Part shown: piece after piece, positions 33,153-44,062 of the stretch
Numbering within the stretch: position 1 is the stretch's first letter
Layout of the letters: the number at the start of each line of letters is the position of its first letter
Origin: Leucosporidium creatinivorum
Taxonomy: Eukaryota; Basidiomycota; Microbotryomycetes; Leucosporidiales; Leucosporidiaceae
NCBI GenBank assembly: GCA_001600635.1
Contig: BCKL01000001.1
Coordinates: 523,550 to 587,549, forward strand
Reading direction: 5' to 3'
DNA: 64,000 nt
The notes under the pieces: generated by a model
What the model was told of the DNA's origin: nothing
The model's input: the letters and a program-made list of their open reading frames with translations, nothing else
Databases searched by the model: none
Position numbers and translations under genes: made by a program

Positions 33153-33690
33153 ATGGAAGCTCTAAGACTCGACCAGCTCAGCCTCGACGACAAGCAAGGA
33201 GCGCAGGAGCAACCCTCGACGAGCGGCAGCAAGAGCAAGAGCAAGCGGTCGGGCGCGGCGAGGAGGAAGCTGAAGAAGGAGAGCAGTAAAAAGCTACCCA
33301 AGCTACCTCAAGAGCTCATTGGCCAAAACCTTCGACTCGCCTACCCGGCGCCTTCCTTCGACGAGCTGACCGCCGGAAGCGATGAGTCGCGCGCCTGCAT
33401 GCACCATCTCAGCCAGGCGTCGCTCGTCAGAACCGAGTGGAGAGAAGAGGGCCAGAGGCGGCTCAGGGAGCATGTCGTACTCGATAGCGATCCTTCAATC
33501 CTTCCTCCTGCCGAGCTCGGAGCAGGGCGGTAGGGTGATGCGCACACTCTACGTTCCACGACCCCAGCTGCACTGCGACTAGGTCGGAAGAGCTGGCGCC
33601 CAATGTCTGGAAAGCGTTGAAGCTGGAACAGGTCGGCAAGGAAGCCTCTCCAACCTTCTCGGTCCTCCCTGAGCCAGGCGTGAGCTCATC
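33153..33690 (+). pseudogene. Remnant of an F-box-like gene
   Basis: An ATG ORF opens with a basic N-terminus and an F-box-like segment (LPKLPQELIGQNLRLAYPA), then FDELTAGSDESRACM and HLSQASLVRTEWREEGQRRL, before an early stop at 33533. The continuation is visible in a second frame (AILQSFLLPSSEQGG, RVMRTLYVPRP) and a third (SEELAPNVWKALKLEQVG) before homology-like sequence fades at about 33690. At least two frame changes and loss of the C-terminal half mark it as a pseudogene. It resembles a common expanded family of F-box-like proteins in these yeasts; I rely on pattern only. Confidence 0.5.
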
Positions 33691-34103
33691 GCCGAGGGCT
33701 GCTCGCGAGCTCTTAAATCTGTCAGCGATCGTATGATAGAGCAACAAACTTCAGTCAGAATCAAGAGGACTCGCTGCTGCACCGCAGCGCCTCCGCTGCC
33801 CCTCTCTCCGCCACTTTCCGCCTGCTCCTCGTCGCCGAGACGAGCTCTCCCTCCCTCATTCCCTTCACCCATCGCCCAGCTCACAGCTACAACACTTCAG
33901 TCATGCTCGGACAACATACCAACTCGTCTCCAGCTTCCCCTGCTTCCGAGCAAGGTCTCATCTCTTTACACATGACGACTTTGGAGCGCTAGGGAGCGTT
34001 GCAAGGGGAGCGCAACCCTTTGCGCTTTGCGCGACAGTACTTGCTTTGCAGATCGTCTCTCGCCGCACCAGCAGACCTACGGAAGCACAGGCGAGCTCGT
34101 AGC
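33691..34103. other. Gap before SH3 membrane protein; may hide its first exon
   Basis: About 410 bp without a confident gene. The downstream protein lacks a convincing signal peptide from its first usable ATG, so an upstream coding exon may lie here. Candidate ATGs (33735, 33903) do not give a clean signal peptide. Confidence 0.3.
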
Positions 34104-36267
34104 ATGTCCAATACGTCGTCATGCCTCTCCCTTGCCGGTTCATCGTGAGTCGCGCTCCCATCGGAGCTTCAACGCCGAGCAGCGACGTGCGGCTTTTGGC
34201 TGACGGAGCAAGCTCGACGCGGCTGTCGGCTGGCGGAGGGAGCTCGGATCGGTCCAACACAGCTGACGCGCCTCCTACAACGCTGTAGCATGTGTCCCCG
34301 GTTCGCTGGAATGTCGATCAATCCTCAGAACCTCACCAACTCGTGGCCACTTTTTGAGGGAGTAGACTCTGTAGCTGCTTTCGATTCTGCCCTCCAGAGT
34401 TACTTATCACCGAATGGGCAGGTGAGCGCGCCCGCCGATGCTTTGCAGCGCCAGAGCTGACCTTGCCGGTCCTTCAGTTCGCCAGAACGAAGCAGGAGAA
34501 GCAGCTCGGCTGCGCCAACTACGACGTCGGCTTCGTACTGCAGTGGGAGCAGACAGTGCTGGTGAGTGGCAGACCTGCGAGACGAGCGAGGCGTCGCTGA
34601 CCCGCTTTCGCCTCTCGCTCCCTCCGAACCTCATCGCCGAACCCCTCGCCTCCACCTCTCTCCTCTCCTAAACTCGATCTCATCACCACGAAAAAGTGCG
34701 GAGAGTTCACCAATATTGCCTACTCGTCGCCAGGCTGCAACCGCGACACCTCTGCCGCCGTCATGACTTGTCAGTCAACCTGCACCGAGTGGGCCATGTC
34801 CGAGGTCCAGCTCGTCAACAACACCTTCATCTGCGGCGCCCCCTATAACGCAACAAGGGAGGAAACCCTTCGACGCGACTCAAGTCAATGTACCGTGAGC
34901 TGTAGCGCAGAAGACCCGCAACTCGGGAGCGAGCTGACTCTCGCTCTCTCCCTCCGAGCAGGACTGGTCCGCTCTCGCCTCGAACGACAGCTCATGCGTG
35001 ACGGGCACCAGCAACGAAGGCAACTGTGGATTCGGGAGCTCGGAAACGCAGCTCTGCTCGTACTGCGACCCCAACTCGGAGGTCAACGGCGGAGGAGTTC
35101 CAGCCTGCTGCATCAACTCCAACTCCAACATCAGCTCGTGCGGCTACTCGCTCACCGCCGTCAATGTACAAAGCTCCACCACGCTACCTACCTTCGCTTC
35201 GTCCTCCACTGCTGCCTCAGCCCCCTCCTCCTCACCGTCAAGCGACAGCGATGAGCTCGGCGCTCAATCGACGGGCCTCTCCAACGGCAGCATCGCAGGA
35301 GCAGTCATCGGGAGCGTGGTTGGCGCGCTACTAATACTACTCCTCCTAGTTTTGCTGCTCAGGAGACGGCGAGCCACCCCCCATAAAGAGGAGGCAGGAC
35401 CGCGAGGAGTCGAGGGAGGAATGGCGGAACGCTCGCCGACTCTCGTGGACGTCAAGCCGAGTGTCAGGTCGAAGGGTCCTGCCAAGGGTGAGAAGAAGGG
35501 GATTGAGAATGTGCCGGAGAAGGAGTCGATGCCTGCACCAGAGTACCCAGCCGAGAAGTCGGCGGCAGTGCAAGAGCCTTCGAATCAGTTTGGACCGACC
35601 AACGCGGCCATGTGAGCTGATTACTCCTCTGCTAGCTCATAGCTAACCTCTACTACTCTCGATAGCCTGCCTCGCAAGTCCTACCTTCTCTCTGGCGGCG
35701 TCCTTCCCCCCTCCTCATCTGCAACGACCGGCCTGGCCACCACCCTCGCCGCTCCGATCCCCTCCAGGAGCCGACCGACCTCTCGCTACACCTCGGACGG
35801 AACAGATGGCGCGTCTGCCATGCCTTCAAAAGCTTCAAGCGAGGGTAGGATCCTCGTCGCCTCATACCCCGACGCCTACAGCGACCGCACCATCTACCCG
35901 TGAGTTCGGCGCTGCCATTTCTCGTCGAGCTGTTGCTCCCCTTTGACGGGCCGATCGAACGGTACTGATCATCTTCCACTCCTTGCTCTTCCGTCGCTCT
36001 TCTTTCAGCGGCACCCATGTCATCGCCCTCTACGACTACTCGCCCTCGCTGCCCGACGAGATCCAGCTAGAGATCAAGGACGTCGTATACCTCAGCGAGC
36101 TGTACGATGACGGATGGGCACAAGGGATCATTCGACGCCGAGATGGTAGGAGGGACAAGGGAGCTATTCCACTAGTCTGCGTTACGACTTTGCCGAGCGC
36201 CGACACTTCGCCCGAGTCGGGCGCGGAGGAAGATGAGCCCGAGTTTGAGGTAGATCGACGGGCGTAG
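34104..36267 (+). CDS. Single-pass membrane protein with C-terminal SH3 domain (Fus1-like)
   Basis: Probable surface protein that couples a cysteine-rich outer domain to cytoplasmic SH3 binding partners; fungal Fus1 and Sho1 are analogies only. Confident exons are about 34289-34423, 34478-34561, 34697-34894, 34962-35611, 35666-35899 and 36009-36267. A first exon from an ATG at 34104 to about 34145 fits in phase, but the true start may be further upstream. The outer region has paired cysteines (CANYDVGF, CQSTCTEW, CSYCDPNS, CCINSNSN) and N-glycosylation sites. A membrane helix (GAVIGSVVGALLILLLLVLLL) is followed by RRRR, a long charged linker, and an SH3 domain at the end (ALYDYSPSLPDEIQLEIKD, DGWAQGI, GAIPLVCV). 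The SH3 hallmark ALYDY is intact. Confidence 0.75.
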
Positions 36268-36438
36268 AGGAGCCATGGACATGATAGAGATAGAGCTCTT
36301 GTGTAGATACGTAGGTTAGCGTCGAGCAGCGTAGATCCGCGCCTTCGCATCGGCACCGTTCTCGGCTCGCGCCAGCCGCGTCTAAAACCAAAAACATCGC
36401 AAGTGTTGCAGCACAGACATCACATCGACGAGAGCCTA
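36268..36438. other. Convergent 3' region
   Basis: 171 bp between two stop codons that face each other; holds only the two 3' UTRs. Nothing else was seen. Confidence 0.5.
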
Positions 36439-37832
36439 CTAATCATCATCAAAGGGCGAGCGGACGTATTCGAGGTCGTCGTCGTCCGAATCGTCGGCGG
36501 TATCCTTCTTCTTCTCGAGCAGCGAAACCGACTGGCGAGGGAGAAGTCCGATCTTGGCTGTGGATGTGCACAGAGTGTCAGTAGTGTGTTCGCACAGGCG
36601 TCGACGACCAACAGCTTGCAGAAGTCCTTCTTCGGCTCCTCGTCCTTCGAGACGGTATCCTTCGCAGTCGACTCGGCGGGGGCGATGTTTGATGTAGCGG
36701 CGGGAGCAGCTGGTGTAGGAGTAGCAGTAGGCGCAGGGACCGCAGGGAGTGGAGCATCTGTAAAGAAGGAGATGTTAGCTCGTGTCCAGCTGCGAAGAGT
36801 GCTCGAACTCACCTCGGGCTGGGTTCGAAACGGGTGCAGGGCGAGGGAGGAGCTCGGGAACGACGGAGGGGTCGGTCGAGCGGTTGGATTGAGGTCGAGG
36901 AAGAGCAGAAGGGGGCGTCCAGCTGGAGTTGTCGCTCTTCGGTGGAGGTGAAGGCGCCGAGCCGGTTTGCGAAGGGCCGCTATAGGATCGAAGGGTCAGC
37001 TCGATGAGACAAGCACAGCAGTAGGATAATCAGAACTCACAACTGAGCGTCGATGGTCTCGTTAAGCTTCTCGAACTGCTCCTTGGCCTTGCCGAAGAGG
37101 GTGCCGAACGTCTTCTTGCCCTGCTCGGCGAACTTGGAGCTGGAGGGCGGGAAGAGTGTCAGCAGAGCTCAGACTCTCCGTGTCCATCCATATCACTCAC
37201 AACTGCTCCGTCAACTGATCCAGCTCATCTTTCTCTCCCTCCCCACCTTGCTGAGCGCCCTGCTGGCCCGCCGGCGGAGCTGTGTTGCTGGCAGCAGAAG
37301 TACCACGACGACGAGGAGTGTAAGGCTGGTACGCCAATCCCGCCGTCTCGCGAGACTGCGGTACAACTGCAGCTCCCGCTCCTCCACTCCTGCGTGACGC
37401 GGAGCGGCGCTCATGCTCCTGGCGAGCTCGCTCTTCCTCCTCTGCCATCAGGCTTCTTGCATACTCCTCGTCGTTCTGAGACTGCTGCTGTAGCGTCGAG
37501 CGAGCGTCAGCGGTCGTTCTGAGGTCCAAACGAGCGAGCACCGCACGCACCGTTGCAACCGCTTCGGGCTCGTAGGTAGGGTCGTTCATGGAGAGCAGCA
37601 GCTCTGTAGCTGACTCGAGGTTGCCTCCTGCCTCGAGCACCGCCTCCAACACATCGACGCTCGTTTCGGGGAAGAGCTGCTGGAGTTGACGGATGTCAGG
37701 GTTGGGATGCTGCTCTACAGCGGCAGGGGCGGGCTCCTCGGTGACAGCAGCAGCAGCAGGAGACGGTACAGTAGCAGGTACCTCCGTCTCGGTCTCCTCG
37801 GTAGCGGTAGCGGCGGGCGGTTCAGACGACAT
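36439..37832 (-). CDS. CUE5: CUE-domain ubiquitin-binding protein (CUE5-like)
   Basis: Likely ubiquitin adaptor; yeast Cue5 links ubiquitinated aggregates to Atg8 for autophagy. The start at 37832 (MSSEPPAATATEE) precedes a CUE domain at about residues 40-80 (IRQLQQLFPETSVDVLEAVL, with the FP motif). A DEEYARSLMAEEEERARQEHE helix, a Pro/Gly-rich segment and the Cue5-type C-terminus KIGLLPRQSVSLL follow, with an acidic ending before the stop at 36439. Exons are about 37551-37832, 37201-37487, 37041-37139, 36813-36979, with two more down to 36439. The last intron is read as about 38 bp and is the least certain. The first intron (37488-37550) is 63 bp and stop-free, so retention would add 21 residues. 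A clear W/F/YxxL Atg8-binding motif was not identified. Only 150 bp separate its ATG from the stop of the next minus-strand gene. Confidence 0.75.
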
Positions 37833-37982
37833 GAGAGCGATGAGGCGGGAGCCAAGCCGCGAACGTCGGGCTGAGATCTCTTCTGTAGTCAACCACGCTT
37901 GCCCAAGTTCGAGATCGCTCGTGAATAGATGACTATGTACAAGTGAACAGCTACAGTAGACCGACATCGCACCAGCACCTCT

Positions 37983-40900
37983 TCAAGGCGCTCCTCCTTG
38001 CCCTGCCGCCGAGCCTCCTCCGCTCCCCTCGCCCCACCCCGTGTAGCTGTTCCACGGCTGCCCCAGCCCGACGCCACCGTACCCAGCAGCAGCCCACCCA
38101 CCCGCCACGGGCATACCGAACGCTGCCTGACTCTCAAACAGCGCGAGCATGCTCAAATCGTTCGGCGCCATCGCCGAGGACGGATCGGAGGCGAGATGAG
38201 GAGATTGGGAGAGGAAGGGTTGCTGGTCGGTTGTAGCGGGAGCGGGTTGAGAGAAATTCCATGATGATGTGGTGCTAGGGAAAGGGGAGAAGCCTTGGGC
38301 GGTAGGGAGGGAAGCAGTGGTCAAGGGCGGAGGAGGGAAGGGCGAAGTCGAGTAGGGGTAGTAGGGCTGCTGGAGATTGGGAAGCATCGGCGCGGCAGGG
38401 TCGTATTGGGTAGTAGGAGTCTGCTGCTGTAAGAGGAGAGTGAGCTTATCGAGCAGGAACGAGAGAAGAGCTCGACTCACGCCTGGCATGGCGAAGGAGA
38501 AGGGCACGGGTGCACTCGTTTGTCCTGCATCGAAACGGGGCTGCTCATCCATCGAAATTGGCTGCTGAAACTGCTGCTGCTGCTCTGTACCCGACATGCT
38601 GACCTCTTGCGCCGCCATCAACTGCTTCTGAGCGGCGCCGACCGTCTCGGGCTGAGCTCCTGCGATGGGCGGTGTCCATCCGAGAGCTCTGAGCTGCTTG
38701 GCGAGCTCCGAGTGAGGGTCAAGGGCTTGTGCATCGAGGTTCAGGAGCGAGGCCCTCGTCGACGCCCCCTGTACCGGATTCCACTCATTGATCAAACGCT
38801 CGAGATCCCTCGCCGTCGATTTGGCGCAAGGCCAAGGCATCTCATCGAGCATCTCCACGCACAGGCGAGCGTTGGAGAAGGCGCCGAGCGTCTTTTTGGA
38901 GCCTCGGTCGCCGTGGAGGGCCATGAGGAGGTGGATTCGGCCCGTGGTGAAGCAGATTTGGGTGGAGGAGATGGTGGCGTAGCGGAGGCCGGGGCAACGG
39001 CGGTGGAGTTGGAAGAGTTGGATGAGCTTGGTGCTGTAGGAGAGCGTGTTAGCTGAGTCTCGAGCGATATGGAGGACCGAGAACATACGCCGCCTTCTCG
39101 CAGGACTTGACCGCGAGGTCGGATGCTGGGGTCGATGTCTCGCCACGCTTGCGAGGGAAGAAGGGTCGATGAAGTAGGAGGACTTGGAACCTGTCGGGCG
39201 GGAGCAAGTCAGCACAGACGAAGGAGAGTCGAGCCGAGGGAAGACGAGGCTCAGCGAGAAGAGGCAGATCGACGAACTCACCAATAGAAGAGGTGCAGCA
39301 TGGTGACATGTGTCGGCTGAAGTCGAGTCGAGTGAGGCGAAATGGCGATAGCAGGTGGGATGCTCTCGTAGAACTCTCCGAGCTCAAGATGCAGGTTGGA
39401 AGCGACGGCCTTGGTATGAGCGGCTCGAGTGTCGGACTTGAGGGCGTAGATGGCGCTGCTGATCTTCTCGGCGAGAATAGCGAGCTTGGCGGTCCAGAGG
39501 AATGTGGTCGAAGCGTAGCTGGGCAGCTCGGCGCTTGGCGAGCCCTCGTCGTCCGAGTGGTCCATCTCATCTTCGAGCCGAGAGTGCCACAGTCGGTCGT
39601 CGAGAGCTTTGAAGACGGTCGGAAGGGGAGTGTCATAGTGAAGGGAGGTGATGGTAGGAGGTCGACCGACGTAGGATGCCCAGAGCTTATCTGCGAGGTG
39701 CGGTACCGAGGTCAGCTCCAAGCCGAAGCGTTGAAGGGAGGTCGACTGTCTGGCGAGTTTCGCTCACGTACCCTGGATAAAGGTAAACCAGAAGGCCCGT
39801 TCCCTCTCCTCCTTGGTCTCTTGCGAGATCAGTCCTTTCCGACACCAACTCGTCGCGTCAATTCCGAGCCCGAGAGTCGTCGCCATGCGAAGCCCTGCTC
39901 CGCCGTAGTGGTAGCCTGTGCGGCGAGAAAGGGAAGGAAGAGAGGAGGAGTGGAAGTCAGCGCACGACTCGTGAGCAGAAGAGCTCGGCTCAGCACTCAC
40001 CTGCGCCATGACGACTCGTTCCCGAATGCACCGAGCCGAGGACCATGAGCCCCTGCAGCGTAGACAACATCGGTCGCTCGACTTCTGCCTCGAGTGCTGC
40101 TTTCGCGGCCGAAGCGAAGAGGTTGCAGGCGTCGACATCTTTGACGCGGGCGTCCGAGCAGTAGACGACGGCGAGGGCGAGGATGGCGTTGTGCACTGTT
40201 GGTCGTGAAGTAAGAGATCAGCACAAGCTCAAATGATCGAGTACTGTAGCTTCAGCACAGTCAGCTCGCTCATACAGCGCCCAGTTCCCTGCTCTCCACG
40301 ACCTCCCGTCGCCGAGATCCAATCGTCGTCAAGGAAAGGGGTTCCGAGACAGCACCAGATTCACGGGAAACGAGGACTCACACATGGGCGAATAATACGA
40401 GGTGCGTTGCGGGGCCGAAGGTGACCCTCCACCCAGGCAAGCTGCCAAATCCCGCCGGAAAAGGCCAGGGGAAGCAGCTCCCGAGGTCCATCCGCACCAG
40501 CTGTAAGCGATACACGGCTTCAGCGGTGCCCCAGTATCACTCCGAGGGTCAGTAGGAACTCACTCGTTGAAGTAGGTGAAGAACAAGTCGAGCAAATGAT
40601 CATGCAGCTGCTCGTCGAGCCCTGGAATCAACTCCGAAGGCAGATTTCTCGCCCAATCTACCTCGGTAGGCGTGGCCGCAGCGTCGGGCCATACTCCAGT
40701 ATCCCTGAGCGAGAAGGAAGAGGGGGAGAAGGTATTGGTGCCGACTGAGGTGGAGAGGCCGTTCGTCGGGGCTTCAGGCGAGGAGGGACCTGGGAGGTGC
40801 GCGAAGGTCGATTGTGGACCGTATTGGCGGAGCTCGCCGGTGTCGTCGTCAATCTGTAATACAGTAGAGTCAGTGGAAGGCCGAGGAAAGCTTCCCGAGC

Positions 40901-41389
40901 AGCTGAGAGCGCTCTCAGCTCCGCCGAAGCCGAAGAGCTTACCTTGAGCATCTCAATCGCCTCCAACCCCGCTTCCACGTCCGACCCTTGCGGCCCATCT
41001 ACCGCCTTCTCCTTCCCCTTAGCTGGCCGCTCCTCCACCTCCCCACCATGCGGCAGCCCAGCTTCCTCGAGCATGCCCTCGAGCGCCCGAATCCGTTGAT
41101 GCAGCGCGTCGACATACGTCTTGCTCGCCGCTTTGCGCCCATCGAATTGATCTCCATATCCACACACTTCTTCCACGAGAGCGCAGGCTCCTGCAGGATG
41201 ATACCAGTGAGCTGGGACGAGCCGACGGAGAGGGAGACAACGCGTACCGCAAGTCGGCTTAACACCATCACATTTGCAGCGACGACGACGACAACCGGCG
41301 CAGGATCTTGCAGCATGACCTGCTATCTTTCGCTTGCCGTTGGAGCCTTCTCCTGAGGGCATTTGAGCTGCCGAAGAGGTGGAGGCCAT
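37983..41389 (-). CDS. Zn2Cys6 fungal-specific transcription factor
   Basis: Nuclear DNA-binding regulator. The ATG at 41389 gives an N-terminal binuclear zinc cluster with perfect spacing, C-x2-C-x6-C-x6-C-x2-C-x6-C, split by intron 1 just after the fourth Cys (SCAGCRRRRCKCDGVKPTC). A coiled-coil linker follows (YVDALHQRIRALEGMLEEAG). The middle homology region (Fungal_trans) spans roughly RTSYYSPMLHNAILALAVVY through RRDLAACLGGG, GLRMATTLGLGID and ERERAFWFTFIQDKLWASYV. The C-terminus is rich in Gln, Pro and Ser. Exons are about 41248-41389, 40943-41190, 40564-40853, then exons to about 40382, 40195-40001, 39915-39772, 39690-39282, 39190-39089, 39033-38481 and 38426-37983. The last intron (38427-38480) is 54 bp and stop-free. 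A related gene lies at 61926-64000. Target genes are unknown; YYSP and RRDLA features recall the XlnR-type group. Confidence 0.88.
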
Positions 41390-41864
41390 TCCCCGCGTGG
41401 GAATTAGCGAGTTGTAGGTGATTCGAGAGGGTGGCGGGTTGTTCGAGAGTAGGTCCGAGGCTGTGAGCTGCAGCCTGTGCTGTACGAAGTGCTGGAGGTG
41501 AGGCGACGAGAGGTAAGAGTAGAAGAGCGAGATAAGGCTCGTGACCCCGGTAAAGTGAAATTGTACAGAGCGGCCTGTAGGCATGTAACAGCAATTTCGA
41601 GAGAGTTGGAAGGGATTCAGAGCGCTTTAAAGCCTTCGCCGAGCCCTACAGAACTATCGCCGAAGGAAAGGGGGAAGCTCTGCACCGAGGTAGCGTACTG
41701 CTCGGAAAGGAGAGTAAATGATCGACAGAGCACGAAAGCTCGCAGCAACTTTCTGTACCACACTACTTCGACCCTCGACCCCTCTCATCTCTCGCTTGCG
41801 CGTCGCTGCAGCTCTCTCTCTCTCCCATTCTCGCCTCGCTTTCTGCACCTCAACACACTCGACC
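41390..41864. promoter_or_regulatory. Divergent promoter, transcription factor (-) and RPT4 (+)
   Basis: 475 bp between two opposed start codons. C/T-rich DNA lies immediately upstream of RPT4 (about 41800-41860). I did not find a clear match to the yeast proteasome control element. No ORF of note. Confidence 0.45.
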
Positions 41865-43750
41865 ATGTCGGCCCCAGCATCTGAGCCCAACATGCACCCT
41901 GTAGCCTCTACTTCTACTCCCGAACAGCCAGAACCTACACCAAAGGAACGGGCCATCCAGGCTTACCGCAAGGTGCGCTCGTCTCTACAGCCTCTCTCGC
42001 TCGTCCAGGCTGACTCTGATCTGCTGTACCGCAGAAACTGAAGGAGCACGAGGACGCGGATGCTGGACTGAAGAAGAGTGAGTCTCTTACAGCCTCTAAA
42101 CGACGAGTCGTGGCGAGCGAGCTGAGCTGACCCGTTCTTGCTGCCCTACAGTCCGCATGTCGCTGCGTGATCTGGAGCGGGACTACGAGAAGTCTGAGGA
42201 CGACATCAAGGCGCTGCAGTCTGTAGGACAGATCATTGGTGAAGTCCTCAAGCAGCTCGACGAGGAGAGGTGTAAGCTGCTCGTTCTCTCGGCTCTCTGC
42301 TCTTCGTACGCTGGGCTGATCCTGTTTGTATGGTACAGTCATCGTCAAGGCGTCTAGTGGACCCCGTTATGTAGTTGGATGCCGCGCTGCTGTCCCCAAG
42401 CCAAAGCTCAAGGCCGGCGTGCGCGTCTCGCTCGACATGACGACTCTCACCATCATGAGGTGCGTTTAGCTGGCCTATGTAGCGTTCACTGCGCCGAGCT
42501 AACATTTTCTATGATGCAGGATTCTGCCCCGTGAGGTGGACCCCCTCGTGTACAACATGTCGATGGAGGATCCGAACGGCGCGACGTTTGCTGGTATCGG
42601 AGGATTGGGAGACCAGATTAGGGAGTTGAGGGAGGTGAGTCGCTGCTGCAGTTCCAATTCTATCGTACGAAGCTGACCACGTAGTCTCGCAGGTCATCGA
42701 GCTGCCTCTGATGAACCCCGAGCTGTTCATGCGCGTGGGAATCAAGCCTCCGAAGGGTGGGCTTCCCTCGACTTTCGCCTCCTTGCTCTCGCTAACAGTA
42801 CTCTCTACAGGTGTTCTCCTCTACGGCCCCCCAGGCACCGGAAAGACCCTCCTCGCCCGCGCCGTTGCCGCAACCCTCTCGACCAACTTCCTCAAGGTCG
42901 TCTCCTCGGCTATCGTCGACAAGTACATCGGAGAGTCGGCTCGTCTCATTCGCGAGATGTTCGGCTACGCCAAGGAGCACGAGCCGTGCATCATCTTCAT
43001 GGACGAGATTGATGCGATCGGAGGAAGGAGGTTCTCCGAGGGAACGAGTGCGGATCGTGAGATTCAGAGGACGTTGATGGAGGTGAGTACTCGGTCGCTC
43101 GTATAAGCAGGACTGTCGAGCTAACGACCTGTGCATATAGCTCCTCAACTGCCTCGACGGATTCGACTACCTCGGCAAGACCAAGGTCATCTTCGCTACG
43201 AACCGAGTCCGTCTCATGTCCTCTCTCCCGCCCCTCTTTCTGCTAACCTTCCTCGCCACCCACAGCCCGACACTCTCGATCCCGCCCTCCTCCGTCCCGG
43301 CCGTATCGACCGCAAGATCGAGATCCCCCTTCCCAACGAAGCGGCGCGCATGGAAATCCTCAAGATTCACGCCGGGCCCATCAAGAAGTCGGGAGAGATT
43401 GACTACGAGGCGGTCGTCAAATTGAGCGAGGGGTTCAACGGTGCGGATTTGAGGAACGTGTGCACGGAGGCGGGAATGTTTGCGATTCGGTGAGTTCGCG
43501 CGAGGGCTCGGCGAGGAAAGAGAAGGGCGGATGCTGACGTCTATGACGATTGCCAGGGACGACCGCGATTACTGTACACAGGACGATTTCATGAAGGGAG
43601 CGAGGAAGCTGCAGGTACGTCGCGAGTCGAGGTCGCCGAGCGCTCTCGGCGGCGCTGGAGCGAAGAACAGAGCGCTGACACTCCTCTCCTTCTCGCGCTT
43701 TACAGGAGGCCAAGAAGCACGAGTCTTCTGCAGATTACGAGAAGGTCTAG
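41865..43750 (+). CDS. RPT4: 26S proteasome regulatory ATPase subunit Rpt4
   Basis: AAA+ ATPase of the proteasome 19S base ring that unfolds substrates and feeds them to the 20S core. Eleven exons (41865-41972, 42035-42077, 42152-42271, 42339-42459, 42520-42634, 42693-42756, 42811-43082, 43141-43206, 43266-43489, 43557-43614, 43706-43750) give 411 residues. Order of motifs: N-terminal coiled coil, OB-fold segment ([24 protein letters not shown]), Walker A GPPGTGKT (about 196-203), Walker [12 protein letters not shown], sensor [17 protein letters not shown] with the arginine fingers, and the AAA lid [15 protein letters not shown]. The GFNGADLRN and [16 protein letters not shown] segments fit Rpt4 (PSMC6). 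The C-terminus YEKV lacks the HbYX motif, as expected for Rpt4. The ATG at 41865 is the last in the leader ORF. Confidence 0.95.
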
Positions 43751-44062
43751 ATCTGGACGATATGAAACCTCGACGCTTTGCTGTACAGGCGCCTGCATCG
43801 CCGAGAGGGTGAGCGAGAGCCGTACTAGATTACGTTGAGCTGCCAACTGGGTTCTAATGAAGTCTGAGCGCCACTCTGTCTCTGTACCGCCCTGCTCCAT
43901 CGAAAAGCAACTCTGCACCTCGATTTCGAACCCATTGTCGATCATCCCTTTCGCGAGTCGCGCTCCTTGGCCTTCTCCAAACCCTCGCCTTTCAACACCA
44001 GTCTGTCGGCCCTCTCGCTGTAGCAAAGCAGCTCTCAGCTCACACTCTACACTCTCTACAGA
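43751..44062. other. RPT4 3' UTR and promoter of the E2 gene
   Basis: 312 bp between two plus-strand genes. A CTACAG just before the E2 ATG (about 44056-44061) could be a leader acceptor. No gene or RNA was recognised. Confidence 0.35.

Noticed and set aside
37833-37967. N-terminal extension of the CUE5-like ORF
   Set aside because: The extension begins within 15 bp of the neighbouring gene's stop, leaving no promoter, and is unlike Cue5 N-termini.
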